NCBI GenBank assembly: GCA_003229375.1
Contig: QIDP01000109.1
Coordinates: forward strand, 1 to 33,851
Direction of reading: 5' to 3'
Length of the DNA: 33,851 nucleotides
From: Nitrospirota bacterium
GTDB taxonomy: Bacteria; Nitrospinota; Nitrospinia; SZUA-224
Positions 1-7,873 of the stretch are shown one piece after another; the first letter of the stretch is position 1; each line of letters begins with the position of its first letter. A program made the position numbers and the translations under genes. The notes under the pieces were generated by a model. It was not told where the DNA came from and made no database searches. It saw only the letters and a list, made by a program, of their open reading frames with translations.

Positions 1-40
1 TTACAACAATAACTACTATTATAGGGGGTTTTCATGCATA

Positions 41-64
41 AGTCAATGTTTTTATTGACTTTTT
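41..64 (+). terminator. AT-rich hairpin followed by a T run, possible terminator of an upstream gene
   Basis: AGTCAAT (41-47) and ATTGACT (54-60) form a perfect 7-bp stem around a six-base T-rich loop, and TTTT follows directly. The stem has only two G-C pairs, so it would be a weak intrinsic terminator. It lies about 100 bp before coaE and most likely belongs to a gene that ends before the window. Confidence 0.3.
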
Positions 65-90
65 ATCTAATAATTTAAACAGGCTTTATA

Positions 91-122
91 ACTCGGAGTA
101 AACTCTGCGGCAGATTATTAAT
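91..122. repeat. Half copy of the CTCTGYGGT intergenic repeat
   Basis: AACTCTGCGG (101-110) is followed by CAGATTATTAATTAATA. This matches the half-site plus ATTATTAA tail seen at 13873-13892 and 19869-19892. Only one arm of the palindrome is present here. It lies in the leader of coaE. Confidence 0.5.
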
Positions 123-160
123 TAATAAGTGAATTATTATTCCTCTATGATGAGATTGTT

Positions 161-859
161 GTGACAGAATGTTTACGAATAGCGAGTGAATCCGGGGAAA
201 AAGGGTTCAAGGTCATTAAGATCGGGCTTACGGGTGGGATTGCGAGTGGAAAAAGCCTTGTATCCTCCTGTTTTAAGAGATTAGGGGCATATATTATTGA
301 TGCAGACACGATTGCAAGACAGGTTGTAAGGCCCGGAAGTAAACCCTGGAAACAGATCGTCAAACACTTTGGTAAGGAAATTCTTCAGGAGGATGGATCA
401 TTAAACAGGGCAATGTTAGGAGAGATTATATTCAGGGACCATTCCAGGAGGGATATCCTTAACAACATTATTCATCCTCAGGTATATGAAAAGATAAATA
501 GAGATATTAAAAGATTTGAAGATTCAATAGAAAAAGATCAGGTAAATAAAAAGGGACTTGACAAGGGTAAAAGGGTAGTTGTAGTAGATATTCCTCTTTT
601 AATAGAGACAGGCAATATAGATGAATTTGATGCAATTGTGGTGGTCTATTGTGACCCTGACAGGCAGATAGAGAGGCTCAGAAAAAGGGACAACCTGAGT
701 GAGGAAAAGGCAAGGGAAAGACTGAGATCGCAGATGCCTCTTAAAGACAAACTATCATATACTGACTATACTGTTGATAACAACGGCACCAAAACAGAAA
801 CAGAAAGAGAGGTCAAAAGGATCTGGTCAGAGTTACTCAAAAAGCTGACTGATCTATAA
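161..859 (+). CDS. coaE: Dephospho-CoA kinase
   Basis: This enzyme catalyses the last step of coenzyme A synthesis, phosphorylating the 3'-OH of dephospho-CoA with ATP in the cytosol. The Walker A loop GLTGGIASGKS is at residues 22-32 and the family DAD motif at 47-49. A PLLIETG segment and a C-terminal basic region with RLRKRD follow. At 232 residues it is slightly longer than the usual ~200 because of an acidic/basic insert around residues 120-140. The only in-frame initiation codon upstream of the P-loop is GTG 161, which adds about 17 residues before the conserved start and has no clear Shine-Dalgarno, so the true start is uncertain. The next gene begins 27 bp downstream, so the two may be cotranscribed. 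Confidence 0.93.
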   Translation: MTECLRIASESGEKGFKVIKIGLTGGIASGKSLVSSCFKRLGAYIIDADTIARQVVRPGSKPWKQIVKHFGKEILQEDGSLNRAMLGEIIFRDHSRRDILNNIIHPQVYEKINRDIKRFEDSIEKDQVNKKGLDKGKRVVVVDIPLLIETGNIDEFDAIVVVYCDPDRQIERLRKRDNLSEEKARERLRSQMPLKDKLSYTDYTVDNNGTKTETEREVKRIWSELLKKLTDL

Positions 860-886
860 TCGTAACCACAAAGGGATACGGATATC

Positions 887-2176
887 TTGAAGAAACTGTT
901 GATTGTCACTACACTTGATTATGGGTATTATTCCAATAGCAGGGTACACCATATCGCAGATCAATTTAAACAGAAGTTTGAAGATGTTACGGTAATGTAT
1001 ACAAAGGACTATATTTCCGGGCCCCACACCTTTTATCAACAGTTAAAAATATTGCTGACCCTCAGGATAAAGACGCAGAATAAAGAGAATGTAAAATCTG
1101 TAGAGGTTGATCGATTTTTAAACCATATTGCCAGTATGGGTCTTAATATCTTAGGTCTTGATACCCCATATGTAGTCCCTAACCCTCTCATTAAAAGGAT
1201 GTTGAGAAGGATTTTTAGCACCATGGGGTTTGTCTCTGATCTGGCCATACTACCCTCCTTTCTTATTGCGTATTTTTTAAAAGATAGATCAAAGATAGAT
1301 GTCTTTATTGGGCATGGCCCATGGGAGGTCGCCTTTGGTTATGTCTTGCGTAAGTTAGGATTGGTTAAGACCTTAATATATGATGACCTTGATTATGCTC
1401 CCGGCTATCAATATATTAGTCAATTTAGAAGGTTCTGCACCTCTAAATTAGAAATCTTTTGTCTTAAGAAGGCAGACCTGATTATCTCTGTGGGATCATT
1501 ATTGGCAAAACTCAGAGAAGAGCAGACAGGGAGAAAGGTTTATGTTATACCAAATGGCGTGGATTATAGACATTTTCAGAAGGCTCAGATCAAAAAGCCT
1601 CATCCACCGACTTTAATATACATGGGTTATATTAGTGATTGGGCAGGATTAGATCTTATAGTTGAGGCATTAGCAAAAATAAGACAGGATATCACTGATA
1701 TAAGGTTTCTTATATTAGGTCACACAAACCCTGATTATTTAAAAAAAATCCTAAATACGGCAAAAGATCTCGGGTTAGAAGAACATGTCCAATATTTAGG
1801 TAATAAGAGGTATCGGGAACTGATAGACTATCTGGCAGAGGCTGATTTGGGGATGGCTGTTTTCAGACCTGTAGAGTTGAGAAGGTATGCCTTTTCTTTA
1901 AAGATTATAGAATATATGAGTTCCGGTCTTCCTGTTATAACCACAAAAGATACACAGTCCGGATCTTTGGTAGAGGATTATCAATGTGGTGAGGCAATTG
2001 AATATAATACAGATGATATAGCCCGGGCAATACACAATCTCCTTTTGGATAAAGATAGATATAAGAGATATCACGAAAATGCTAAAAAATTTAGCAGAGA
2101 ATATGACTGGCAAGAGTTAGTGGGCAAAAGATATTATGATCTTATAAAAGAATATAGTAACTACTCAGGTGGATAG
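887..2176 (+). CDS. GT4-family (GT-B fold) glycosyltransferase
   Basis: A 429-residue protein with the two-domain layout of GT4 transferases: an N-terminal Rossmann acceptor domain beginning KKLLIVTTLDYGYYSNSR, and a C-terminal donor-binding domain from about residue 235 (PTLIYMGYISDWAGLDLIVEAL). The EYMSSGLPVITT segment near residue 345 carries the Glu that binds the sugar nucleotide. It probably transfers a sugar from a nucleotide donor to a lipid- or glycan-bound acceptor at the inner membrane; donor and acceptor cannot be told from sequence. The start is TTG 887, the codon that places KKLLIVTT at the N terminus, with AGGGA at about 872. Its position beside other glycosyltransferases supports a role in surface-glycan synthesis. 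Confidence 0.85.
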   Translation: MKKLLIVTTLDYGYYSNSRVHHIADQFKQKFEDVTVMYTKDYISGPHTFYQQLKILLTLRIKTQNKENVKSVEVDRFLNHIASMGLNILGLDTPYVVPNPLIKRMLRRIFSTMGFVSDLAILPSFLIAYFLKDRSKIDVFIGHGPWEVAFGYVLRKLGLVKTLIYDDLDYAPGYQYISQFRRFCTSKLEIFCLKKADLIISVGSLLAKLREEQTGRKVYVIPNGVDYRHFQKAQIKKPHPPTLIYMGYISDWAGLDLIVEALAKIRQDITDIRFLILGHTNPDYLKKILNTAKDLGLEEHVQYLGNKRYRELIDYLAEADLGMAVFRPVELRRYAFSLKIIEYMSSGLPVITTKDTQSGSLVEDYQCGEAIEYNTDDIARAIHNLLLDKDRYKRYHENAKKFSREYDWQELVGKRYYDLIKEYSNYSGG

Positions 2177-2211
2177 TCTATAGGTATTTAGCTGAATAGT
2201 GAGGAAGAAAT

Positions 2212-2322
2212 ATGCGAGATCATACAAAGCTCAGAGCGTTTGTAGAGTCTGAAAAGGTGTTGGGAGCCTTGATGCGTTCTTTGCGCAGTCCTAACAGACT
2301 ACAGTCTAAACAACCTGAGTAG
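2212..2322 (+). pseudogene. 36-codon remnant resembling an internally deleted four-helix-bundle (S23/IVS-type) protein
   Basis: ATG 2212 follows a good ribosome site (GAGGAAG at 2201). The frame reads MRDHTKLRAF and then ESEKVLGALMRSLR before a short tail and TAG at 2320-2322. From memory, the first ten residues resemble the start of the four-helix-bundle proteins first found in 23S rRNA intervening sequences, and LGALMRSLR resembles their C terminus, with about 80 residues missing between. The frame is still open, so this may be an in-frame deletion remnant. It could also be a chance small ORF. It ends one base before the stop of the convergent GT9 gene. Confidence 0.35.
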
Positions 2323-3483
2323 TTACGGAATATTTAAGACCTTATCAATTGCATCCATAACCTCTGAGACCGATATTGTATTGAGACATTTTACATCCTT
2401 ACATCTTGGTATAAACAGGGGCTGATGAACAAAGCATGGACTGCATGGCAGATCCTTTTTAATCGCTATGAAACGTGTGCTATTATTAGAAATTACCTGT
2501 TCTGGTGAGGTTGATCCAAATATACCTATAGAAGGGATATTTAATGCTAAGGCAAGATGAAGGGGGCCGGAGTCATTACCAATAAAAAGATGAGATGATT
2601 TTATCAAGGCAGCCATCTGCCCCATAGAGGTCTCTCTTATACTACTTATTATATTGGAATTTTTGATCCTTTGAGTGATATAATCATTTATGCGGCCTTC
2701 ACTTTTGTTTCCGAGGATTATTATCCTGGATTTGTAACTAAGATTGATCTGCAGGAATAGATCTATAAAGTTGTCTAAGGGCCAGCATCTGAGTTTTGAG
2801 GCCCAGTAGGCGCCCGGATGGACACAAAATATTAAATCATCCTCTGAAATATTATGCCTTTTTAGAAAATCCTTTACAAAGAGTATATCATCTTTTGGGA
2901 TAACAATATCTATATCCGGGTTATTAACAGGTATTCCTGCCTCCTTAAGGAGGGCAATATTTTGTTCCAGTATAGACAGGTCCTTTTTAAACTCAATCTT
3001 AGTGGTATGTAAAAAACCAGACCCATTTTTAGTAAAACCTATCCTATAAGGAGCACCAATTACTGCGCTCATAATCGTACCTTCTGTCATCCCCACTCCT
3101 CTATGAGGACTATATATAAGATCAAACCTATACTTTCTGAGAGATAGGGAAAACAGTATCTTAACTAATAGCTTTTTATGCTCTTTATAGGTATTGAAAT
3201 AGATAAATTTAAAGAAAGGTTCGGGAAATAGTTTAAAGAACTCCTCATTAGCGGAATCTATTAATATTGTAACCGAGGCGTGAGGAAAGGCCTCGTGTAA
3301 GGCCCTGATTACAGGAAAGAGGCGAATATTATCACCGATCCCACCGAGGCAGACGATAAGGATATTATGAATCTCCTCTTTATTGAGATCCTTATCAAAA
3401 TATCTTCCGCACCTCAAACCAATTAATGAAAAAAGTTTCAAAAATGGTATCTTAATATATTGTTTCAGTGTATGTAGATTCAT
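2323..3483 (-). CDS. GT9-family ADP-heptose:LPS heptosyltransferase-like protein
   Basis: A 386-residue GT-B enzyme of the RfaF/WaaF type. ILIVCLGGIGDNIRLFPVIR (from about residue 42) is the N-terminal family signature. HPGAYWASKLRCWPLDNF begins the nucleotide-sugar domain, and GNDSGPLHLALALNIPSIGI is the conserved C-terminal donor site, followed by a Cys-rich LPCSPCF segment common in this family. Members add heptose, or a related sugar, to the lipopolysaccharide core at the cytoplasmic face of the inner membrane. Substrate is not decided by sequence. The ATG start at 3483 is preceded by a near-consensus promoter with a very short leader. Its partner across the divergent promoter is a GT4 gene, consistent with one glycan locus. 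Confidence 0.88.
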   Translation of the reverse strand: MNLHTLKQYIKIPFLKLFSLIGLRCGRYFDKDLNKEEIHNILIVCLGGIGDNIRLFPVIRALHEAFPHASVTILIDSANEEFFKLFPEPFFKFIYFNTYKEHKKLLVKILFSLSLRKYRFDLIYSPHRGVGMTEGTIMSAVIGAPYRIGFTKNGSGFLHTTKIEFKKDLSILEQNIALLKEAGIPVNNPDIDIVIPKDDILFVKDFLKRHNISEDDLIFCVHPGAYWASKLRCWPLDNFIDLFLQINLSYKSRIIILGNKSEGRINDYITQRIKNSNIISSIRETSMGQMAALIKSSHLFIGNDSGPLHLALALNIPSIGIFGSTSPEQVISNNSTRFIAIKKDLPCSPCFVHQPLFIPRCKDVKCLNTISVSEVMDAIDKVLNIP

Positions 3484-3497
3484 GGCGAACTCTTATA

Positions 3498-3526
3498 ATT
3501 ATATCCTAAAAGGGGGGAAAATACAA
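3498..3526 (-). promoter_or_regulatory. Sigma70-type promoter for the GT9 gene
   Basis: On the minus strand TTGTAT (3526-3521) and a perfect TATAAT (3503-3498) are separated by 17 bp. The -10 element is strong and the -35 weak. The implied start would leave a leader of only about 8-10 nt before ATG 3483. Confidence 0.5.
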
Positions 3527-3531
3527 GAAAC

Positions 3532-3561
3532 TTGACAGCCAGCATCAGTAAAAGGTATATT
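3532..3561 (+). promoter_or_regulatory. Sigma70-type promoter for the GT4 gene at 3613
   Basis: TTGACA (3532-3537) and TATATT (3556-3561) are separated by 18 bp. The -35 box coincides with the upstream TTG that could otherwise be read as a start codon, so transcription from here excludes that start. The -35 box lies 5 bp from the -35 of the opposing GT9 promoter, a back-to-back arrangement. Confidence 0.6.
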
Positions 3562-3612
3562 AAACATATATGGTTCACCTTCTTACCAATCAAATTTATT
3601 CTACAATCCAAT

Positions 3613-4806
3613 ATGAATATAGCTCATTTTGTTATTGGTCGGTGTAATCCTTATGCACCACCATCAGGGGTTGAAAAGTTTGTGTTCCATCTGGCACAGG
3701 CACAGGCACGGGCAGGACATACTGTTTCAGTCATATCTATAACAACACACGCTGGAGAACCTCTTCCAGTAAAACCTGAAGATTTTGATATAAGGGAATA
3801 TCCATTTACCAGATCGAGATTCATTCTTTCACGACAATTCAAGAGAGATATTGAAGAAGGGAGAATCAAGTTAGACATCGGGCATCTTCACTCTGTATTC
3901 AAACCAGAGTTGTGGGCAGCGGGTAGACTCCTCAGACGTCTTGGAGTGCCTTATGTCATCACACCTCATGGGGGGCTTTCACCCTGGGTGATCAATAGAT
4001 CTAAGTTTAAAAAGACCATTTTTAATTATCTTTTCCAGATACCGCTTTACAATGCTGCTGCTAAGATCCATATCTTAGTTGAGAAAGAGGTGTCTGATCT
4101 GAGGAGATTAGGGATCCGAAGCCCGACCTTTATGATAGGCCATGGATTTGACCTCACAGAACTGCCAGAGAGACTTAATAGAGATTGGTTTATATCAAAA
4201 GGACCTATGGTACAAAACAGTTTTAAACTTATCTTTCTCGGGCGGCTTGACCCCTTTCATAAAGGTCTTGATCTTCTGATAAAAGGATTCTCTATTGCCA
4301 TCTCTCGTTTGAAGGATATCCCTATGTCTCTGGTGTTAATAGGGGCACCATTTAAAAATAATCAGAAGGTCATATCATCATTGGTCAAGGAGTGCAAAGT
4401 AGATCAGAGGGTCTTCTTTACAGGGCCAATATATGGGGCAGACAAGTATCATGCACTTGCAAGCGCTGATATCTATGTTCAAACCTCTCGTTGGGAGGGT
4501 ATGCCACTTACTTTAATAGAGGCCCTTGCATGTTCAACTCCGTGTATAGTAACCACAGCTACAAATGCCGCAGAACTTATACTCCGGTGCGGAGCTGGCT
4601 TTGTGACAGGGCCCACCCCTGAGGATATTGCAACAAAGATAATTCAAGCTGTTGAACAACGAGAGGGACTGCATGAGATGGGAAGAAATGGTCGGAGGTT
4701 GGTCGAACAGGAATTTGATTGGGCAAGAACTGCAGAGGTTATATGTAACAATTACCTCGAAATCATTGGGAACCCGCCTAACAAGTTGATTGAACGATGT
4801 TTATAA
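3613..4806 (+). CDS. GT4-family glycosyltransferase
   Basis: A 397-residue GT-B transferase. The N-terminal domain begins MNIAHFVIGRCNPYAPPSGV, with the glycine-containing acceptor loop near SGVEK, then TPHGGLSPWVINRSKFKK typical of GT4 enzymes. The donor domain starts near LIFLGRLDPFHKGLDLLIKG, and the EGMPLTLIEAL stretch holds the paired Glu residues of the E-x7-E motif. An in-frame TTG at 3532 would add 27 residues, but it lies inside the promoter -35 box, so ATG 3613 is chosen although its ribosome site is poor. It converges on the zinc-ribbon methyltransferase with 23 bp between. Role inferred: sugar addition in surface polysaccharide synthesis; donor unknown. Confidence 0.85.
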   Translation: MNIAHFVIGRCNPYAPPSGVEKFVFHLAQAQARAGHTVSVISITTHAGEPLPVKPEDFDIREYPFTRSRFILSRQFKRDIEEGRIKLDIGHLHSVFKPELWAAGRLLRRLGVPYVITPHGGLSPWVINRSKFKKTIFNYLFQIPLYNAAAKIHILVEKEVSDLRRLGIRSPTFMIGHGFDLTELPERLNRDWFISKGPMVQNSFKLIFLGRLDPFHKGLDLLIKGFSIAISRLKDIPMSLVLIGAPFKNNQKVISSLVKECKVDQRVFFTGPIYGADKYHALASADIYVQTSRWEGMPLTLIEALACSTPCIVTTATNAAELILRCGAGFVTGPTPEDIATKIIQAVEQREGLHEMGRNGRRLVEQEFDWARTAEVICNNYLEIIGNPPNKLIERCL

Positions 4807-4829
4807 AAGAAAAAGGATTCATCAGAGTA

Positions 4830-5735
4830 TCAATATTTTAATCTCGCAAGAACATAAAGCCCTCTACTCGGGAGGGAAATGACCGATAAAATGGGCTTCA
4901 AGGGGAGAGTAAGAACATTAAATATCATATTTTTAGTCTTTACCAATTTGGCTGCCTTCCGGATATCCTCTTGTGTTTTTGACTCTATGCCACGCGTTGC
5001 CATACCCTTTGCAATACCGAAGCGAAACTTTCCCTTTAGATACTCCGCTACATCCTTAGTATCCTGTTTTTTTACAATACATTTAATAATCTCAAATCCG
5101 TTTCGTTCTAAGAAAGCACTTAAAATAGCACTATTCCATCTGGTCAGATGGTGTGGTGGATAATCAGCCTCGTGCAGGGTATCCATGAAGCAGTCTCGGT
5201 TCGGGACGCTCAAAGCAATATAGCCTCCAGGTCTAAGGATATCCTTGATTTGGCCTATGAATTGAATTGGACTGTTCAGATGTTCCAAGACTTCAAAAAA
5301 GGTTATGATATCGAATCTCTTTTGTGAAAATTCCCCCAAAATATCTTCAACACTCTTAATATAGACATTTTCTAATCCATAATGCTTTTTGGCAATACTT
5401 ACTTGTTCCCTATTAAAATCGATACCCCAGACATTGTAACCCTTTTTCCTTGCCTCATTAAGGAATATTCCCGTGCCACATCCCATATCCAATAGCCTCT
5501 GCCCATACAATACCTTATCATTTAAAAACTGCTTATGCCACCACCATGTTATATCAGTATATAAGATATTGCCAACTACATACATCTCCGACTTTTCATA
5601 CCATTCAGCCCCTGCAGTTTTCATGGGATCGGAAAAAACAACATCACACGCTGGACAGTGATTAATAGTATATTCGCCGTATTTCTCAATAAATTTTGGT
5701 ATTATCTTCTTTTCACATACAGGACATTCATTCAT
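4830..5735 (-). CDS. Class I SAM-dependent methyltransferase with N-terminal zinc ribbon
   Basis: A 301-residue protein. CPVC (C4, C7) and CPAC (C27, C30) form a small zinc ribbon, followed by a Rossmann methyltransferase domain with motif I LLDMGCGTG (81-89), an acidic end of strand 2 (GID) and FFEVLEHLNSP. The C-terminal third is hydrophobic and may contact a membrane or lipid acceptor. This zinc-ribbon plus Methyltransf_11/23 layout is common in O-antigen and capsule loci, where members methylate sugars or act in deoxysugar synthesis. ATG at 5735 is chosen because GAGG lies 7 nt upstream; a TTG 12 bases earlier would cover that site. It has its own possible promoter 250 bp upstream. Confidence 0.85.
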   Translation of the reverse strand: MNECPVCEKKIIPKFIEKYGEYTINHCPACDVVFSDPMKTAGAEWYEKSEMYVVGNILYTDITWWWHKQFLNDKVLYGQRLLDMGCGTGIFLNEARKKGYNVWGIDFNREQVSIAKKHYGLENVYIKSVEDILGEFSQKRFDIITFFEVLEHLNSPIQFIGQIKDILRPGGYIALSVPNRDCFMDTLHEADYPPHHLTRWNSAILSAFLERNGFEIIKCIVKKQDTKDVAEYLKGKFRFGIAKGMATRGIESKTQEDIRKAAKLVKTKNMIFNVLTLPLKPILSVISLPSRGLYVLARLKY

Positions 5736-6066
5736 CTTAAACCTCAACTGATATTATAATGATAAGATATATCGAGTATGCATAGGGATTACTCCTCACA
5801 TCCCTTTGCAAAATCGGTTTTAAAAGTAGGGTCAAAAGATGACAAATTATTTTTGAGCGAACCCTTAATAGATTTTCACATAATAAATCACAAAAGGCCA
5901 GAAGAAATCCTGGTAGTGGCGAATACAATTTTAAAAAAATGAACACACATACCTTTCCCTCCACTCCATCTCCAACAGATAAAAATGAGTTTATCACTTT
6001 TCAAAATTGAGTCAAGAAAAATTTTCCCTCTTTCGTGTTTAAGTTGAAAAATTTAGGTTAAAAGCA
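5736..6066. other. 331-bp non-coding gap between methyltransferase genes
   Basis: AT-rich spacer between two minus-strand genes. A minus-strand frame of 86 codons spans most of it, but it is Leu/Ile-rich without a recognisable domain and runs into the ribosome site of the downstream gene, so I do not call it. A possible promoter lies at 5988-6015. No palindromic repeat of the families seen elsewhere was found here. Confidence 0.5.
5988..6015 (-). promoter_or_regulatory. Possible sigma70 promoter for the zinc-ribbon methyltransferase
   Basis: Minus-strand TTGACT (6015-6010) and TAAACT (5993-5988) with a 16-bp spacer; five and four of six consensus bases match. It implies that the 4830-5735 gene is expressed separately from the operon ending at 6067, with a leader of about 250 nt. 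Confidence 0.35.
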
Positions 6067-6939
6067 CTATGTATCACCAATGTTTTCGGATTTGTTTTCT
6101 ATAATGACTATTTTTCTATAAAATCCCCCCCAGCCAGAATTCAATATACAATAAGGAACAAGATTGAAAGCCAAACTTTTGATCACATAACCCGGCTTGC
6201 TTCCTAATCTTGCTAATACCGAATAATACCAAAATCTTACACTCTCGTTCTCCAGTATCCGGGTGTCTGAAACCCAATTATACTTTGTTGCTGCTTTCTT
6301 TAAAATGTCTATAATTTCCTCGACTGCTGGCAGTTTTTTATCCTTATGCTCTATGAGAAAATCACTACGTTCTTTGATTATTTGTCTCTTCAAAGGATGC
6401 AAATTCTTATCTGCAATCTTTTTCTCATATAAAATTCTCACTCTTTCTTCAAATTTCTCAGCAATTTTGCCTGATGGAAATCCAAGAATCACTGTTTTTC
6501 TGCATACCCTGATTATCTCACTTAATATATCAAAATATCTTTCATGGCTGATATGCTCAAGGGTGTCCATACAGATAATACAGTCAAAGGTTTTAGATTT
6601 GAACGGCAAAGATGAACAATCTCCTCTTACCATATCAAGAAAACCTAATTGCTTTCCTGTATAAAAACTAAAATTCAAATCCAACCCTACAATTTTTTTA
6701 ATAAGATATTTAGTAATTCCTGTTCCTTTTGGCCCAACACCTATTTCTAAGATCGATGCATTCTTAAAGCGGTTGTCATTGAGATATTTTGTAACCGGTA
6801 GATACCTTATTCTATTAGTTGGTTCCAAAAATTTCAATATATATATTCTTAAATATTTCCCGATAACTCCCCGTATCCCTGGTTTTGTTTTATAATTAAA
6901 CAACAATTCTCTAAACTTATTGATAAACATTTCAAACAT
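6067..6939 (-). CDS. Class I SAM-dependent methyltransferase (Methyltransf_11 type)
   Basis: A 290-residue protein with motif I ILEIGVGPKGTG (63-74), an acidic strand-2 end (VGLDLNFSF), DCSSLPFKSKTFDCIICMDTLEHI covering motifs II-III, and a helical N terminus of about 50 basic residues. Substrate unknown. It is the last gene of the operon that starts at 11567, and its ATG lies 8 bp inside the preceding GT2 gene, so translation is probably coupled. In that setting it may methylate a sugar, a lipid carrier or a glycan terminus. Confidence 0.78.
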   Translation of the reverse strand: MFEMFINKFRELLFNYKTKPGIRGVIGKYLRIYILKFLEPTNRIRYLPVTKYLNDNRFKNASILEIGVGPKGTGITKYLIKKIVGLDLNFSFYTGKQLGFLDMVRGDCSSLPFKSKTFDCIICMDTLEHISHERYFDILSEIIRVCRKTVILGFPSGKIAEKFEERVRILYEKKIADKNLHPLKRQIIKERSDFLIEHKDKKLPAVEEIIDILKKAATKYNWVSDTRILENESVRFWYYSVLARLGSKPGYVIKSLAFNLVPYCILNSGWGGFYRKIVIIENKSENIGDT

Positions 6940-7873
6940 TTTTATTTCTCAATTTGAGGATACATCTAATACAGGCCGTGCTTTTCTTAATCGTAAATGC
7001 GGCTTGAATCCTCTTTGACGGCTTAATTATATATAGAACTGTGTGACCTACGATTCGAACTATTTGGTAAAACCACAAAATCAATAATAAACATATCAGG
7101 ATAGGCCGGCTATAGTATTTCTCCCAATATTGCAAAATAGCCTGTTGTCTTTCTAAGTGGAATCTGATCGGTACATTAGAAGAACTGGCGCCGCCGTAAT
7201 GAATTGCCTCCGCATAAGGGAAAAAGACAACCTTCCAGTCTGAATCCCAAAATCGTTTGCACCAGTCGATATCCTCTCCATAAATGAAAAAGTTCTCATC
7301 AAGTAAACCTACCTGATTCAATGCCTCCCGCCTTACCATCCAAAAACATCCGAAGATCACCTCAACAGTACGAATTGTGTCGTAGGACCCAAAGGTCGTA
7401 AATAGATCACCAAACAGCTTTGATTTCGGAAAGAGCGTGTCAAGGGCTAAAGCACGGCAAAGGTTATTCCAGAGGGTTGGAAACCTCATAAAGGAACGCT
7501 GTACGGTACTGTCAGGATTAAGTATTTTTGGGCCAAGCATACCAATATCAGGATGCTTATCCATATAAGCAAGTATTCGGTTGAGACAGCCCTCTAAGAC
7601 CTTGACATCTGAATTGATAAAAGCAACATACCTTCCTATACTTTGTCTTATGCCAATGTTGTTCGCCTTTGCAAAGCCTACATTAGTATTGCTGCGAATC
7701 AACTTCACATGTGGAAAATGTTTTTGTACAAGCTCTAAAGATCCATCTGTAGACGCGTTGTCAACCACGATGATCTCCGAACAATGATTATCTGTCTCTG
7801 CTGTCAGGGATTGCAGGCATTCTGATAAAAACTCTTTTGCATTCCAGCTAACAATAATAATCGATATATCCAT
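6932..7873 (-). CDS. GT2-family glycosyltransferase, rhamnosyltransferase (WbbL)-like
   Basis: A 313-residue GT-A enzyme. ISIIIVSWNAKEFLSECLQS starts the nucleotide-binding domain, DNAS is at 38-41, and the metal-site region reads INSDVKV (86-92), the variant usual in WbbL-like enzymes. YGEDIDWCKRFW carries the catalytic ED pair. A hydrophobic stretch near residues 255-285 probably anchors it to the inner membrane. Homologues often move rhamnose or similar sugars from dTDP donors to lipid-linked glycans. Its ATG shares one base with the stop codon of the upstream GT2 gene (TAATG), showing tight operon packing. Confidence 0.87.
   Translation of the reverse strand: MDISIIIVSWNAKEFLSECLQSLTAETDNHCSEIIVVDNASTDGSLELVQKHFPHVKLIRSNTNVGFAKANNIGIRQSIGRYVAFINSDVKVLEGCLNRILAYMDKHPDIGMLGPKILNPDSTVQRSFMRFPTLWNNLCRALALDTLFPKSKLFGDLFTTFGSYDTIRTVEVIFGCFWMVRREALNQVGLLDENFFIYGEDIDWCKRFWDSDWKVVFFPYAEAIHYGGASSSNVPIRFHLERQQAILQYWEKYYSRPILICLLLILWFYQIVRIVGHTVLYIIKPSKRIQAAFTIKKSTACIRCILKLRNKNV

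Noticed and set aside
3532-3612. Upstream TTG start for the GT4 gene
   Set aside because: The codon lies in the -35 box of a good promoter, and family members begin at the MNIAHFV-type sequence.
5737-5997. 86-codon minus-strand frame in the gap between methyltransferase genes
   Set aside because: Leu/Ile-rich, no family resemblance, and it overlaps the ribosome site of the methyltransferase at 5735.
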